A stretch of 64,000 nt of DNA from an uncultured Lachnospiraceae bacterium (GCA_947570615.1 CANOVJ010000004.1:60727-124726); one strand, 5' to 3'; shown: positions 43,411 to 53,935, counted from the first letter of the stretch. A program made the numbers and translations. Notes: generated by a model not told the origin, from the sequence alone.

Positions 43411-45741
43411 ATGTACTCATACGATTATGATGCTGAGACAGGAGGTATAATACTAAATTCATCTTCCCTGCCATTTAGTATGGAGCCGAGGCCAGTGTAT
43501 TTTAAAGAATTAGATATACTTGGTTTTGATCGTTATTGGAATTATGAGAAAAGTGATATTTATCCATATATGTGGGCAGAGGCTAATAACTATTATTATC
43601 GTGGGAGAAAGGTGGCTCAGACGAAAGGAGGCTCATGTTATACTGCTCCGGAAATAATAATATTGGACGAACCAGAGCCAAATGGCCATCCACTACGCTT
43701 TGTTGATATTGCGGGTATGGTTGAAAAGAGCAGGGAATTACTGGAAGCCTTGGTTCAGGATACTATTAAGTGTACTTATAATACGTATATTAAATATAAA
43801 GACAGGGTTGATATTTTTCATGTTTCTTATAGTGGAGGAAAAGATAGCGAAGTTACTTTTGATATTGTTCAAAGAGCTTTACCACATAATGAATTTGTGG
43901 TTGTTTTTGGGGATACGGGAATGGAGTTCCCGGATACCTATATAGCGATAGAAGAAACAAAAAAATTTTGTTTAAAAAATAAGATAGAATTTTATACAGC
44001 ACGTTCAAAGTTTAACCCGTTAGACTCCTGGCAAATATTTGGACCTCCCTCCTCTGCAATGCGATGGTGTTGTGGTGTTCATAAAACAGCCCCGCAACTC
44101 TTGAAAATTCGAGAGATTGCGGGTAAAAATGATGTTCGGGAAATGGCATTTGTTGGAATACGAAGTGCTGAAAGTCTAAGACGAAATGGATATGATTATG
44201 TGTCTTTAGGGACGAAACATAGTGGTCAGCGTAGCTATAATCCTATCTTGGATTGGAATTCTGCTGAGGTCTATATATATATATTTATGCGAGGGTTAAC
44301 TATTAATGAAGCATATAAAAAAGGAAGTAGCCGGGCGGGCTGTCTTTTTTGTCCAATGGCTGCACTCCGCAGTGACTTCTTTAACTATGCTCTCTATCCC
44401 TCTCAGGTTCAACCATATATGAGCATAATTAAGAATCTGTACACAGAAGGCCATTCGAATCCTCAGTTGGCAAGCTCATATGTAGAAAACAAAGGCTGGA
44501 AGGCAAGAAAAAACGGCAGAGATTTTTCTATAGGAATTGGTGATTTCGAAGAAGAAACCAGAGATTCAAAGAGAGTTGTGAGCTTTAAGCCAAAAAACGA
44601 TTCATGGAAGGAGTGGTTAAAAACTGTCGGTTGTTTAGAGTATACTGAAACGGATGGTTCTATTACGATAGAAGACAATCTAATTATTCGTTTCCATATA
44701 AGGAAGTTAACTGATGGATATATAAGATTTATTTTTGATGAGAATGATGCAAAAAAAAATCCCACTATTTTTAAAAATATTAAGAATGCAATGAAAAAAA
44801 GCCATAGTTGTGTAGGGTGCCGATATTGCGAGGCTAATTGCCCAAATGGAAATATCAACTTTGTAAATAATACGGTGAAGATTGCAGATTCATGTATAAA
44901 ATGTGGTTTATGTAATAATATTGACAACGGTTGTCTGGTGTATAATTCATTAATTTTACCGAAAGGAACAGGAACAATGAGAACAGGAAGCATTGATGAG
45001 TACGGGACACATCCTCCCAAAATGGAATGGATGAAGGATTTTGTTGAACTTAAGGAGGACTTTGAGTTAAAGTGTAAGTATAACAAACCTATGGTGTCTA
45101 TGTTTAAACGATTTTTAAGGGATGCGGGGATTACCTGTGCAAATAATTCATTTGCTCCCCTGGCAAGTATACTCTTTTCTCATGGAGTAGAGAATGATGT
45201 AGTCTGGGCGCTTATGTTTGATAATTTAGCTTATGCGCCGCAAGTAGGATGGCTGATAGATAACCTTCAGTTTAATACTTGTTATACGCAAACTGAAATA
45301 AAGGATACTTTGAGCTCTTATATTACTTCGAAAACGGGTCCGTCTAATATCACCAACAGCTATAAAAAGATGTCTGAACTGCCACTGGCGAATGTGGGTT
45401 TTGGACGTGTTATTTCTAATAGCAAAGATGGTTTTGGATTTATACGCTCTCCCTGGCAGAATCCTGATCCCCGCGTAATTCTTTACTCTCTTTTTAAATT
45501 TGCAGAGGCTTGTGGAGGGTATTATCAGTTTACTTTAGGCAGACTGCTAAATCATGATATTGACAGTGATGGTGTCAGTCCCACGCAGATTTTTGGACTT
45601 GACAGGGAACAGATGGAAAAGATTTTGACGGGTCTTTCAATTAATTATCCGGAATTCATTAATGCGTCTTTTACACATGACCTTGATAATATTACGCTAC
45701 GTAGTGATAAAACTGTTCAGGATGTCCTGAGCTTATTTTAG
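43411..45741 (+). CDS. brxP: BrxP-like PAPS-reductase/sulfurtransferase with Fe-S clusters
   Basis: A 776-residue enzyme. Residues about 130-330 are an ATP-pyrophosphatase/PAPS-reductase fold, the one used by DndC, with the P-loop SGGKDS at 141-146, FGDTGMEFPDTY, RWCCGVHK and a CxxC at 311/314. Residues about 465-510 hold two ferredoxin-like cluster sites: CVGCRYCEANCP (467, 470, 473, 477) and CIKCGLC...C (495, 498, 501, 508). The C-terminal 230 residues resemble a DUF4007-type helical domain (weak call). brxP is the marker gene of type 4 BREX. It plausibly activates or transfers sulfur, perhaps onto DNA; this is inferred from DndC likeness and the desulfurase in the operon. Confidence 0.88.
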   Translation: MYSYDYDAETGGIILNSSSLPFSMEPRPVYFKELDILGFDRYWNYEKSDIYPYMWAEANNYYYRGRKVAQTKGGSCYTAPEIIILDEPEPNGHPLRFVDIAGMVEKSRELLEALVQDTIKCTYNTYIKYKDRVDIFHVSYSGGKDSEVTFDIVQRALPHNEFVVVFGDTGMEFPDTYIAIEETKKFCLKNKIEFYTARSKFNPLDSWQIFGPPSSAMRWCCGVHKTAPQLLKIREIAGKNDVREMAFVGIRSAESLRRNGYDYVSLGTKHSGQRSYNPILDWNSAEVYIYIFMRGLTINEAYKKGSSRAGCLFCPMAALRSDFFNYALYPSQVQPYMSIIKNLYTEGHSNPQLASSYVENKGWKARKNGRDFSIGIGDFEEETRDSKRVVSFKPKNDSWKEWLKTVGCLEYTETDGSITIEDNLIIRFHIRKLTDGYIRFIFDENDAKKNPTIFKNIKNAMKKSHSCVGCRYCEANCPNGNINFVNNTVKIADSCIKCGLCNNIDNGCLVYNSLILPKGTGTMRTGSIDEYGTHPPKMEWMKDFVELKEDFELKCKYNKPMVSMFKRFLRDAGITCANNSFAPLASILFSHGVENDVVWALMFDNLAYAPQVGWLIDNLQFNTCYTQTEIKDTLSSYITSKTGPSNITNSYKKMSELPLANVGFGRVISNSKDGFGFIRSPWQNPDPRVILYSLFKFAEACGGYYQFTLGRLLNHDIDSDGVSPTQIFGLDREQMEKILTGLSINYPEFINASFTHDLDNITLRSDKTVQDVLSLF

Positions 45742-45752
45742 GAGGGGTTACA

Positions 45753-48700
45753 ATGTTTGAAAAATACCGTGACTATTTTGATATTGATCCAGAGTATTTC
45801 CCACAGGTTAATGAAGATATTATAAATAATAAACCAGATCATTGGAAGAAATTTTATCCACATGCGACTTTTGTACATCTTCTTAAGGACACGATTAATA
45901 TTCTTTCACGTAAGCAGAAGGTGTCTCTGTGGGTGGAAGGTGCCTATGGAACGGGTAAGTCTCATGCAGTATTGACGCTTAAAAAACTCCTCGAGGCTTC
46001 GGAAGAAGATACCAGGCAGTATTTTGACAGGTTCAGTGATCAACTGAGCAACGATCTATTTAACAGCATCCAACAGCTAAAAAACAGCGAACAGAAGATT
46101 TTAACTGTACATCGTTATGGTTCATCCAATATTCATGGTGATGGAGATCTTGTCTTTGCAATTCAGGAAAGTATTTCTAATGAGCTGGTTTTTGCAGGTC
46201 TTCAGGGTGGAAATAATGCCTTAAAGGATTCTGCTATTAAGTGGCTTTCCCAGGACTGGGCAAAGCATATGTTTAATGAGCTTATTAAATCGGAATATGC
46301 AGGCATCTTTGGTGGAGATGATGTGGATAGTATCATTTCTCATCTGAACACTTATTCAGGGGAGGCACTAAAGGAACTGATGAGCAATATTATGCGTGTC
46401 GGTAAAGAGAAGCAGTTTTTAGCGCTTACAATGGATGATAATGGGCTCGTCGAATGGATTAAGGAAGTCATCAGAGAAAATAATCTAAAGGCAATCGTAT
46501 TCATCTGGGATGAGTTTACGGAATATTTCCGCAATAATATGAAGAATTTGACAGGCTTCCAGAAAATTGTTGATGTAAGTGGAAATGATCCATTTTATAT
46601 GGTTGTAGTTACACATAATGTTACCCATATCTTCTCAGAGAATGATAAGGACTGGAAAAAAATTATGGGCAGGTTTATGCAGCCGATCTGTAATATTGAG
46701 CTTCCTGAAAACATGGCATTCCGTCTTATGGGAGAGGCTATGGAAGAAAGCAAGGACACGGCGGTTCAGAATGATTGGAGAGAGACCCGCGGGATTCTCT
46801 ACGAGAGGACGAATGATTCGAGGCAGCTTGTAAAAAATAAAGCTGGGATCAGTGATGATGAGCTAAAGAAAATACTTCCTATTCATCCTTATGCTGCTCT
46901 TTTGCTAAAACATATTTCGTCTGCGTTTGATTCCAATCAGAGAAGTATGTTTGACTTTATTAAGAATGACAGGGGGGATGAAATTAAAGGATTTCAGTGG
47001 TTTATTGACAACTGTGGCCCGCTTGACGAAAATCCTCTGCTAACGATTGATATGCTGTGGGACTTTTTCTATGAAAAAGGAAAAGAATTTCTTTCTCGTG
47101 ATATCAGAGCTATTTTGGACTGCTACTCGTTTGCTGCAAGTAAGCATCTTAACAAAGAAGAACAACGCGTATTAAAAACTGTTCTTCTGCTACAGGCAAT
47201 CTCGCAGAAGACAGGAGACTCTGTTGAGCTGTTTGTTCCTAATGAACATAATCTGAACAACGCATTCGAGGGTTCTGATTTAGAGAATGATGAGGCATCA
47301 CGTATTGCGAACAGGCTAATTTCGGAGATGATCCTCTTTAAAAAACCTGTGTCGGGCGGAAAAACGCAGTATTCTGCATTAATTAATTCGGCCAATACCG
47401 CGGAACTGGAAAAAGAAAAAGACAGGCAGCGCCAAAAGGCAACTTCGCAACTTTTGCAGGAAACAGATATTGAGTCGGCATTTGCTCTCAGTGGCGCGTT
47501 GCGTTTACGTTATGAGTTGCGTTTTGTATCCAGATCGGACTTCAAAACAATAATTAATACGCTTAGAGCACAGGAGGAGTCTTTTGGAAATAAGATTATT
47601 GCTGTTGTAACTTTCGCGAAAGATGATGCTGAAAGTGTTGAATTAGGAAGAATGATAAATGATGCACTCGCTGATGGAAGTTATCATATGATTTTTATTG
47701 ATGCTTCTACCAGTCCGCTCGGTAAGGATTTACTGGAGCAATATGTTGAGGCTATGGCCAATTCTGTTGTTAATCTTAAACAGGACAGGGGACTTGCAGC
47801 CCAATATGATTCCAATGCAAAGGAGGTTTTGAAGAAATGGCGCGGAAGGATTACGGATGGTGAGTTTCTTGTTTATAATTCTGAAAAGAAGGATGGAGAA
47901 CGTGCAAATAACATTGACCAGCTTTATACTTATTTAGAGCGTTTTAACAGAGCAAAATATCCGGAAGGCTTGGAAACAGGGAAGTCTGTAAATGCGACTA
48001 TGTGGCAGGCCACATCTCTTCCAGCAGGCGTTGAATGTGGTGCAAGGCAGAGCGTTTCCGGTCAGTTTCGTTCTGCCAATCCACAGACGAAACTTGAGAA
48101 CTTTATTGGTAATAATGCATGGATGGAAGACAGATACTGGATAAAGGAACCTTACCTTCCGATTTCAAAGATAAAAATAGAACTTAATAAGTTGATAGAT
48201 GCCGCATTTAACGCGCAGGGGCAGATTTCGATAAAAAAAATTTACAATTTTTTCAAGGACAAGGACGGCAGATATGGTTTCATGCCGTGCAATTTGACGG
48301 CCTTTGTAATGGGGTTTTTACTCAAGGAATACACAGATGGTACATATAACTGGACAGACGGTATCCATAACGAACCATTAACCATTGATAAATTGAAAGA
48401 GATGGTTGCCGAGATTATTAAAAATGAGAACACCCCAGTACCTCGCTACAGGGATAAGTTCATTAGTACGATGAAGCCGGAAGAAAAAGCGTTCAATGAG
48501 GCAGCTTCCAGAATATTTAAGATACCGCTCAATCTGTGTGTCTCTGCTGAAAATACGCGGGACAGAATTCGTCAGAAAATGAAAGACTGGTCTTTTCCGA
48601 TTTGGGTATTGAAATATAACCTGTCTGAAGCAAAATTCCGGACATCTTCTGAGAAGGTATCAGATCTTATTGACAGTTTTAGTGGTATTGCAAACAACAG

Positions 48701-49955
48701 TAATTTTGGGACAGTAAGGACGGACAAAGAAATTGCCATTGCTATAGGTAGGTTATGCATCGATAATCCCGGAGTTGTCGATGATGTGGAATCTCTTGCC
48801 AATGCAGAAAAGGTATCCGAGGGTATGGATTGCTATTTGCATTTGTATGCTGATGGTGAGTTAATATCTCTTGCGGAGAAAGTAGGTGATAATGGCCAGT
48901 ATATCAACCGCTTAAGGGACAAGTTTAAGGTGGATGCCGCAAACTGGGTATGGAATGTGGATACAGCGAATCAGAAAATCAATGAGGTTATTATTGAATA
49001 TAAGATAATTATAGAGAGTAATAAGATTCTCCCGAAAAATACTGCTTTTGATCCTACGATTCGTGAGTGGTGTGACCGTTGTGGACTTATTCGTATTTCG
49101 TATCTTTATGCATGCAATTATTGGGATGATTTGTCAGACTTTATGGAATTGCTTTATAACATAAAGAAGTCGGGAAACTTGTCTGATTCTAAACGAGAAA
49201 CCTTCTTAGAGCAATTAGTAGTTAATGGAAGAACATTTAATAATTTTTATAATAATCAGACAGAACTGTTCAGGAAATGCTGCTCTTTTGTATTGGAGAG
49301 ATTCAGTGGTGAGGAAGTGAAAGAAATATTCAGATTGCTTTCAGGCGATTTATTTACAGCCGAAAAATCAGGCTATCAGGCTGCAGTCGAAAATGCTGTT
49401 AATAAATATGTAAGCGAGCAGGGGGCCGAGAAGCTTAAAAGGTTTTGGAAAGAAAAAACAGGATCGGAATCTCCTCGATCCTGGTCAAAAGCGCACCGTA
49501 CACCTGTTTTGTGCTTGGTTGATGATAAAGATGTTCAAACCGCAAAAGTTGCGTTTGGTGTGTTAAATAAAAAACAGCCTGATGCTGCATCTGTTGATAA
49601 GGCAAGGGATTTTCTTGAAAATGCCACTTTCTTTAGTGGGCTATCTGATAGCGAAGCTGTTGATGCCGCATTTCGCACATCTATTGTCAAATCATATAGT
49701 GTGATGCTTGATGACTTAGATGAAGTACGCTCCCGGTTGGAGAACGTGATGGCCGTAGATGTTTATGATTGGTTTGGATTGCCCGAGGTTGATAAGAAAC
49801 TTCATGAGATGGCGGAATATAAATATAACCAGTTCGGGTGTGACAGAGCTCTCGAAAAGATTGACGATATGGATGTTGCAGATGTTAAACAATATCTGAA
49901 AAAACTTATTCGTGACAATATGATTGTCGGAATGGAGATTATAAAAGGAAAGTAA
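45753..49955 (+). CDS. brxC: BrxC/PglY-type large P-loop ATPase
   Basis: A 1400-residue ATPase. Walker A GAYGTGKS is at 63-70 and the Walker B strand IVFIWDEF has Asp253-Glu254. The remainder is mostly helical with no further motif that I can name. Size, P-loop position and its place next to pglZ fit the BrxC/PglY (DUF499-related) component found in BREX systems. In those systems it is required for defence and is thought to assemble with PglZ; its reaction is not settled. A TAGGAGGGG ribosome site precedes the ATG, 11 bases after brxP. Confidence 0.88.
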   Translation: MFEKYRDYFDIDPEYFPQVNEDIINNKPDHWKKFYPHATFVHLLKDTINILSRKQKVSLWVEGAYGTGKSHAVLTLKKLLEASEEDTRQYFDRFSDQLSNDLFNSIQQLKNSEQKILTVHRYGSSNIHGDGDLVFAIQESISNELVFAGLQGGNNALKDSAIKWLSQDWAKHMFNELIKSEYAGIFGGDDVDSIISHLNTYSGEALKELMSNIMRVGKEKQFLALTMDDNGLVEWIKEVIRENNLKAIVFIWDEFTEYFRNNMKNLTGFQKIVDVSGNDPFYMVVVTHNVTHIFSENDKDWKKIMGRFMQPICNIELPENMAFRLMGEAMEESKDTAVQNDWRETRGILYERTNDSRQLVKNKAGISDDELKKILPIHPYAALLLKHISSAFDSNQRSMFDFIKNDRGDEIKGFQWFIDNCGPLDENPLLTIDMLWDFFYEKGKEFLSRDIRAILDCYSFAASKHLNKEEQRVLKTVLLLQAISQKTGDSVELFVPNEHNLNNAFEGSDLENDEASRIANRLISEMILFKKPVSGGKTQYSALINSANTAELEKEKDRQRQKATSQLLQETDIESAFALSGALRLRYELRFVSRSDFKTIINTLRAQEESFGNKIIAVVTFAKDDAESVELGRMINDALADGSYHMIFIDASTSPLGKDLLEQYVEAMANSVVNLKQDRGLAAQYDSNAKEVLKKWRGRITDGEFLVYNSEKKDGERANNIDQLYTYLERFNRAKYPEGLETGKSVNATMWQATSLPAGVECGARQSVSGQFRSANPQTKLENFIGNNAWMEDRYWIKEPYLPISKIKIELNKLIDAAFNAQGQISIKKIYNFFKDKDGRYGFMPCNLTAFVMGFLLKEYTDGTYNWTDGIHNEPLTIDKLKEMVAEIIKNENTPVPRYRDKFISTMKPEEKAFNEAASRIFKIPLNLCVSAENTRDRIRQKMKDWSFPIWVLKYNLSEAKFRTSSEKVSDLIDSFSGIANNSNFGTVRTDKEIAIAIGRLCIDNPGVVDDVESLANAEKVSEGMDCYLHLYADGELISLAEKVGDNGQYINRLRDKFKVDAANWVWNVDTANQKINEVIIEYKIIIESNKILPKNTAFDPTIREWCDRCGLIRISYLYACNYWDDLSDFMELLYNIKKSGNLSDSKRETFLEQLVVNGRTFNNFYNNQTELFRKCCSFVLERFSGEEVKEIFRLLSGDLFTAEKSGYQAAVENAVNKYVSEQGAEKLKRFWKEKTGSESPRSWSKAHRTPVLCLVDDKDVQTAKVAFGVLNKKQPDAASVDKARDFLENATFFSGLSDSEAVDAAFRTSIVKSYSVMLDDLDEVRSRLENVMAVDVYDWFGLPEVDKKLHEMAEYKYNQFGCDRALEKIDDMDVADVKQYLKKLIRDNMIVGMEIIKGK

Positions 49956-49967
49956 GGAGTCAAAGAT

Positions 49968-52256
49968 ATGAAACTTGAAGACTGCATAAAACGAATAGAT
50001 AAATATATGCACTCCAGTGATTTTCATCCCCGGCTTGTTAATGTACAAAACAGCGAAGACATGAATTCAATATGTTCTCATTTTAAAGTAGGAACAACGG
50101 TATTTAAAGATGTAGCAGACTATGCTAACTTTGACGAGAATCCATCAGAGTCCGCTCTCTTTAATGACTTGAGAAATCTGTCCGGTAACATATTTATAAC
50201 GGGATTTTCAACTTTCTATAAAATTCTGGGAGAACAGAAATTAAGAGAGTTATTGAAGAAACTTGTTTCATTTACGGGTTCAAATCTTCATGTTATTTTT
50301 ATGTGCTATCAGTGCGTTAAACAGTTAAGTTTCGATGATATCCGCTATAAAAACTGGGTATATTTTGTGGACGGAATTACAGGAATTAAAACAGGACTTG
50401 TTTTTTCGCCTCCGGCGATTCCAATGTTAGACGGTTTCATTTTTACTGATGGAATACAACGTTTTGCCTCGGTGGTTGAACAGTCAGCGCCATCAACTCT
50501 ACATGTTAAAACAGGAAAAAGAAAAAGAGATTATATGTATTCTATCGTGGATATTTCAGAGCAGCGTGATGCTTATACCCTGCTCTGCTCCATTGATTCA
50601 ATGACAGATCTATTATCTGAATCCTATGGTGATGCGTCCCAATGGGAGTATGCTTTGAATGCAATTAAGGGTGATACTTCCTGGGTTGCTTATGCGACAA
50701 AAATGTTCGGAGGGATTTATACCTTGGATTTGTCTCTTTCGAAGTGGAGAGCATTTGATGAAAATAGAAGGTGGATATATTTCCTTTTACTTAAAATGTT
50801 TGGGGCACCGAACAGTTGGTGTTTGAATACTGCTGCTGAGAATGCCTCCTGTCCAGATGATATTATCACAGAGATTTATCAGGGAATCCTTCAGGTGTCT
50901 CATTTGGAGGATAAATTCTGGGAACGATATAATGAACGGAAATATACAATATCTATTATTGGAAAACAATATTTGGAAATGTCAGATTATTGTGACTGGG
51001 CGTTGTCAAAAGGCAGGGATGCAATTTATTATCTGACGGATATGTCGGTAAGAGAGATTAATCTGATTTTTAAGTTGCTGAATAACTATCGGGAAGAATA
51101 TGCAAAAGATGAGGTAATGATGATACTCAGCCATATATACCCCGCTCTGTATCAATATCTTCAGCCCTATGATTATAAGAATGAATTGCTAAATAAATAC
51201 TTCGATGCTTATAAATATCAAAAGGTTATCAACTTTATATTTCCCGATTTTTTTACACTTGTTGAAGAGCAGGCAGTTAAAAGAGATTATAATTTTCTTT
51301 TGCCGTCCCGAAGTGAAAAGACAGAATGTATTGATGTGAACAAAACAATTGTATATTATATTGACGCTTTAGGGGTTGAGTATTTGTCATTTATCATGGC
51401 TCAATGTAGAAAATATAACCTGATAGCGTACACAACGTTATGCCATTGTGAAATTCCTTCCATAACCTGTAAAAACAAAGATTTTATCGAGGTCTTTGAA
51501 AAAAAGGGGGCAGTTTTTGCAAAAGACAGAAATGGGATAAAGGCTCTCGATGATATTAAGCATCATGGAGAGGAGGACTTTGACTTTACAAAGAATGAGT
51601 TGCCTACTCATCTGGCAAGGGAATTGCAGATAATTTCTGAGATTATTGAGCATGCTGTGTCTCAACTACAGAAATTTGACAGAGTAGTCCTGATTTCTGA
51701 TCATGGATCAAGCAGGTTGTGCGTGATCAGAAAAAAGGAAAATAAGCATGAAATGGCCACGAAGGGCATTCATTCTGGAAGATGTTGCCCAAAATCCGAA
51801 AGCGATGTACAACCAGAATGTGCTATTGATGGCGATGATTTTTGGGTACTTGCAAACTACGATCGCTTTAAAGGGGGAAGGCTTGCTAATGTTGAAGTTC
51901 ATGGCGGGGCAACGTTGGAAGAAGTTGTCATTCCCATTATTGAAATTACCAGAGCGACTTCTGATTACGAATTTAAGATGCTTACTGACAAAATAACTTT
52001 CAGCAGGAGAAAAAAGGACGCAGAAATCCAGATATATTCAAAACTGAAAATAGATGGCATAACAGTACGTATTTCTCGCATTGATCGTGTTCTTTCTGCA
52101 ACTTCCAGTGATGGACATACCTTTATTATTACCATTCCGGAGATGAAAGCCTCCGGTACATATTCGGTAGATGTATATCTGATGGAGAATCTGATTAAGA
52201 GTGGACTAACGTTCCGTGCTGATAACAGTGATTTTAAGGAAAAGAAGTTATTGTAA
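49968..52256 (+). CDS. pglZ: PglZ, alkaline-phosphatase-superfamily BREX protein
   Basis: A 762-residue protein, the common component of all BREX types. The N-terminal 440 residues are mixed helix and strand. The C-terminal part has the metal-site pattern of the alkaline phosphatase superfamily: Asp466 in YYIDALG, Asp578-His579 in ISDHGSS, and His645 in VHGGATLEEVV. PglZ relatives have been reported to be metal-dependent nucleases or phosphodiesterases, though their role in BREX is unclear. The ATG follows AAGGAGTCAAAGAT, 12 bases after brxC. Confidence 0.9.
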   Translation: MKLEDCIKRIDKYMHSSDFHPRLVNVQNSEDMNSICSHFKVGTTVFKDVADYANFDENPSESALFNDLRNLSGNIFITGFSTFYKILGEQKLRELLKKLVSFTGSNLHVIFMCYQCVKQLSFDDIRYKNWVYFVDGITGIKTGLVFSPPAIPMLDGFIFTDGIQRFASVVEQSAPSTLHVKTGKRKRDYMYSIVDISEQRDAYTLLCSIDSMTDLLSESYGDASQWEYALNAIKGDTSWVAYATKMFGGIYTLDLSLSKWRAFDENRRWIYFLLLKMFGAPNSWCLNTAAENASCPDDIITEIYQGILQVSHLEDKFWERYNERKYTISIIGKQYLEMSDYCDWALSKGRDAIYYLTDMSVREINLIFKLLNNYREEYAKDEVMMILSHIYPALYQYLQPYDYKNELLNKYFDAYKYQKVINFIFPDFFTLVEEQAVKRDYNFLLPSRSEKTECIDVNKTIVYYIDALGVEYLSFIMAQCRKYNLIAYTTLCHCEIPSITCKNKDFIEVFEKKGAVFAKDRNGIKALDDIKHHGEEDFDFTKNELPTHLARELQIISEIIEHAVSQLQKFDRVVLISDHGSSRLCVIRKKENKHEMATKGIHSGRCCPKSESDVQPECAIDGDDFWVLANYDRFKGGRLANVEVHGGATLEEVVIPIIEITRATSDYEFKMLTDKITFSRRKKDAEIQIYSKLKIDGITVRISRIDRVLSATSSDGHTFIITIPEMKASGTYSVDVYLMENLIKSGLTFRADNSDFKEKKLL

Positions 52257-52269
52257 GGGAGGCATTCAG

Positions 52270-53727
52270 TTGACCAGTAAATTGAGAGAACACTTTGAAG
52301 AGATGGTTGTTTATAAAGATCTTAAAGAGATGAGTTTCTTAAAAACTTTAAAGCTCCCATCCTTTTTGCGTGATTGGGTATTAAAAAAATTTGAGGACGA
52401 GGCAGGGAGTTTTGATACAGAAGAACTTCTTGATTTTGTTAATACATATATGCCGCGTAAAGAAGATTGGATAAGTATAAAGGAACGTATTATCACAAGA
52501 TTTGAGCGAGTTAAGTTGCTGACAAAGATCACAATAGATATTAGCATCAGAACCGGAGAGGTGTCATTCTCACTTCCTGAATTTGGTTTAGAAAGCAAGG
52601 AAACTATTATTGAATCGCATATTTGGGATAATGTTAAAGATGAATTAGTCAAAGGTACCGATATCTGGGGAGTTGTTGAATTAGGCTATCGTCCGCCTGA
52701 TGATACTGCAAAGCCAAAGATTCCTGGAAAAATCAGGTTAATGGATTTTTCAAGTTTTTGTCCATATGATACCGAGCTGGAATTTTATAAAGATGTTCGA
52801 TCAGAGTTTTCGATTTCAGAATGGATTGATATTCTGCTCGGAGCAATAGATTACAATGCGGCAGGATACAACGGTGATGAACATGGCAAACTTGCAATGC
52901 TTAAACGATTGCTTCCTTTTGTGGAAAAAAATCTGAATATCATTGAGTTAGCGCCTAAAGGGACGGGGAAATCTTATGTATTTGGAAATGTAAGCAAATA
53001 TGGCCTGTTGACTGATGGGGGTAAAGTGACCCGAGCCAAAATGTTTTATGATACTGCAAGGAAAATGTCGGGATTCATTATAGGGCATGATTACGTGGCA
53101 ATTGATGAGGTTAAGCTGGTTCAATTTGGTGATATTAATGAAATGCGTTCTGTTATGCAGGGTTACATGGAAAGAGGACGATGTGAAGTTAACGGGCATG
53201 AAGTAGTTTCGGATGCGGGAGTTGTATTTCTTGGTAATATTGAATCTGATAATATGGATGAGTACAAGAATATGTTTACTGAATTACCAGCGCTGTTTAA
53301 AGAAAGTGCTCTTGTAGACCGAATGCATGGATTTATAAAAGGGTGGGAAATACCGCCTATGAGGCCAGGACTAAAAATATCGGGATGGGCATTAAATACA
53401 GAATATTTCTGTACAGTTCTCCATCTTCTTCGCGATGATATGAGTTATCGGGCAATTGTTGATCAGATTGTTGAAGTATCTGACGGCGCATATGAACGAC
53501 ATGTAGAAGCTGTAAAGCGACTAACCACAGCTTATTTAAAATTGTTTTTTCCGGATGTACGTTCCGGAGAAGATATAAATAAGCAATTATTTTTGAATTA
53601 CTGTCTGCGTCCCGCAGTAAAAATGCGTTCAATTGTACAGCGTCAATTAGAAATACTCGACCCCAAAGAATACAGGAAGGAAGATAAGCAAATGCCAACT
53701 TTCAGTCTCAGGAAGGAATATCAATGA
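52270..53727 (+). CDS. brxL: BrxL-type AAA+ ATPase without the Lon protease domain
   Basis: A 485-residue AAA+ protein. Walker A APKGTGKS is at 228-235, Walker B AIDE ends at 279-280, followed by FLGNIESDN (sensor region) and RMHGFIKGWEIPPM. These match BrxL. Type 1 BrxL is about 690 residues and ends in a Lon-like domain; this one stops at about the point where that domain would begin. BrxL proteins bind DNA as barrel-shaped oligomers. The start is TTG at 52270, 7 bases after AAGGGAGG; a longer frame from 52216 lies inside pglZ. Confidence 0.88.
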   Translation: MTSKLREHFEEMVVYKDLKEMSFLKTLKLPSFLRDWVLKKFEDEAGSFDTEELLDFVNTYMPRKEDWISIKERIITRFERVKLLTKITIDISIRTGEVSFSLPEFGLESKETIIESHIWDNVKDELVKGTDIWGVVELGYRPPDDTAKPKIPGKIRLMDFSSFCPYDTELEFYKDVRSEFSISEWIDILLGAIDYNAAGYNGDEHGKLAMLKRLLPFVEKNLNIIELAPKGTGKSYVFGNVSKYGLLTDGGKVTRAKMFYDTARKMSGFIIGHDYVAIDEVKLVQFGDINEMRSVMQGYMERGRCEVNGHEVVSDAGVVFLGNIESDNMDEYKNMFTELPALFKESALVDRMHGFIKGWEIPPMRPGLKISGWALNTEYFCTVLHLLRDDMSYRAIVDQIVEVSDGAYERHVEAVKRLTTAYLKLFFPDVRSGEDINKQLFLNYCLRPAVKMRSIVQRQLEILDPKEYRKEDKQMPTFSLRKEYQ

Positions 53728-53921
53728 AAAGGATTTGTATAAGTTGTGGTTCGAGTAATCTCGATAAGGATGCTATAGGAATAAACAAAAAGTTGTTGGG
53801 TGAAGGAATAGAAAAAATTTATTGTATAGATTGTCTGGCAAGTTATTTAGATACCACAGTTGATGAATTAAATGATAAAATCGAGGAGTTTAAGGAAGAT
53901 GGATGTAGGTTATTTGAATAA
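53724..53921 (+). CDS. 65-residue CxxC protein (zinc-ribbon or rubredoxin-like)
   Basis: A tiny acidic protein starting MKRICISCGS. Cysteines at 5 and 8 (CISC), and 34 and 37 (CIDC), are spaced to bind one metal ion; a fifth is at 61. Between and after them are short helices (DTTVDELNDKIEEF). It overlaps the brxL stop as ATGA and precedes the desulfurase by 14 bases, so it is translated with them. Possible roles are electron or sulfur delivery to BrxP, a scaffold for Fe-S cluster assembly, or a zinc ribbon. No family could be named. Confidence 0.75.
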   Translation: MKRICISCGSSNLDKDAIGINKKLLGEGIEKIYCIDCLASYLDTTVDELNDKIEEFKEDGCRLFE

Positions 53922-53935
53922 GGTTGGGATATAAA

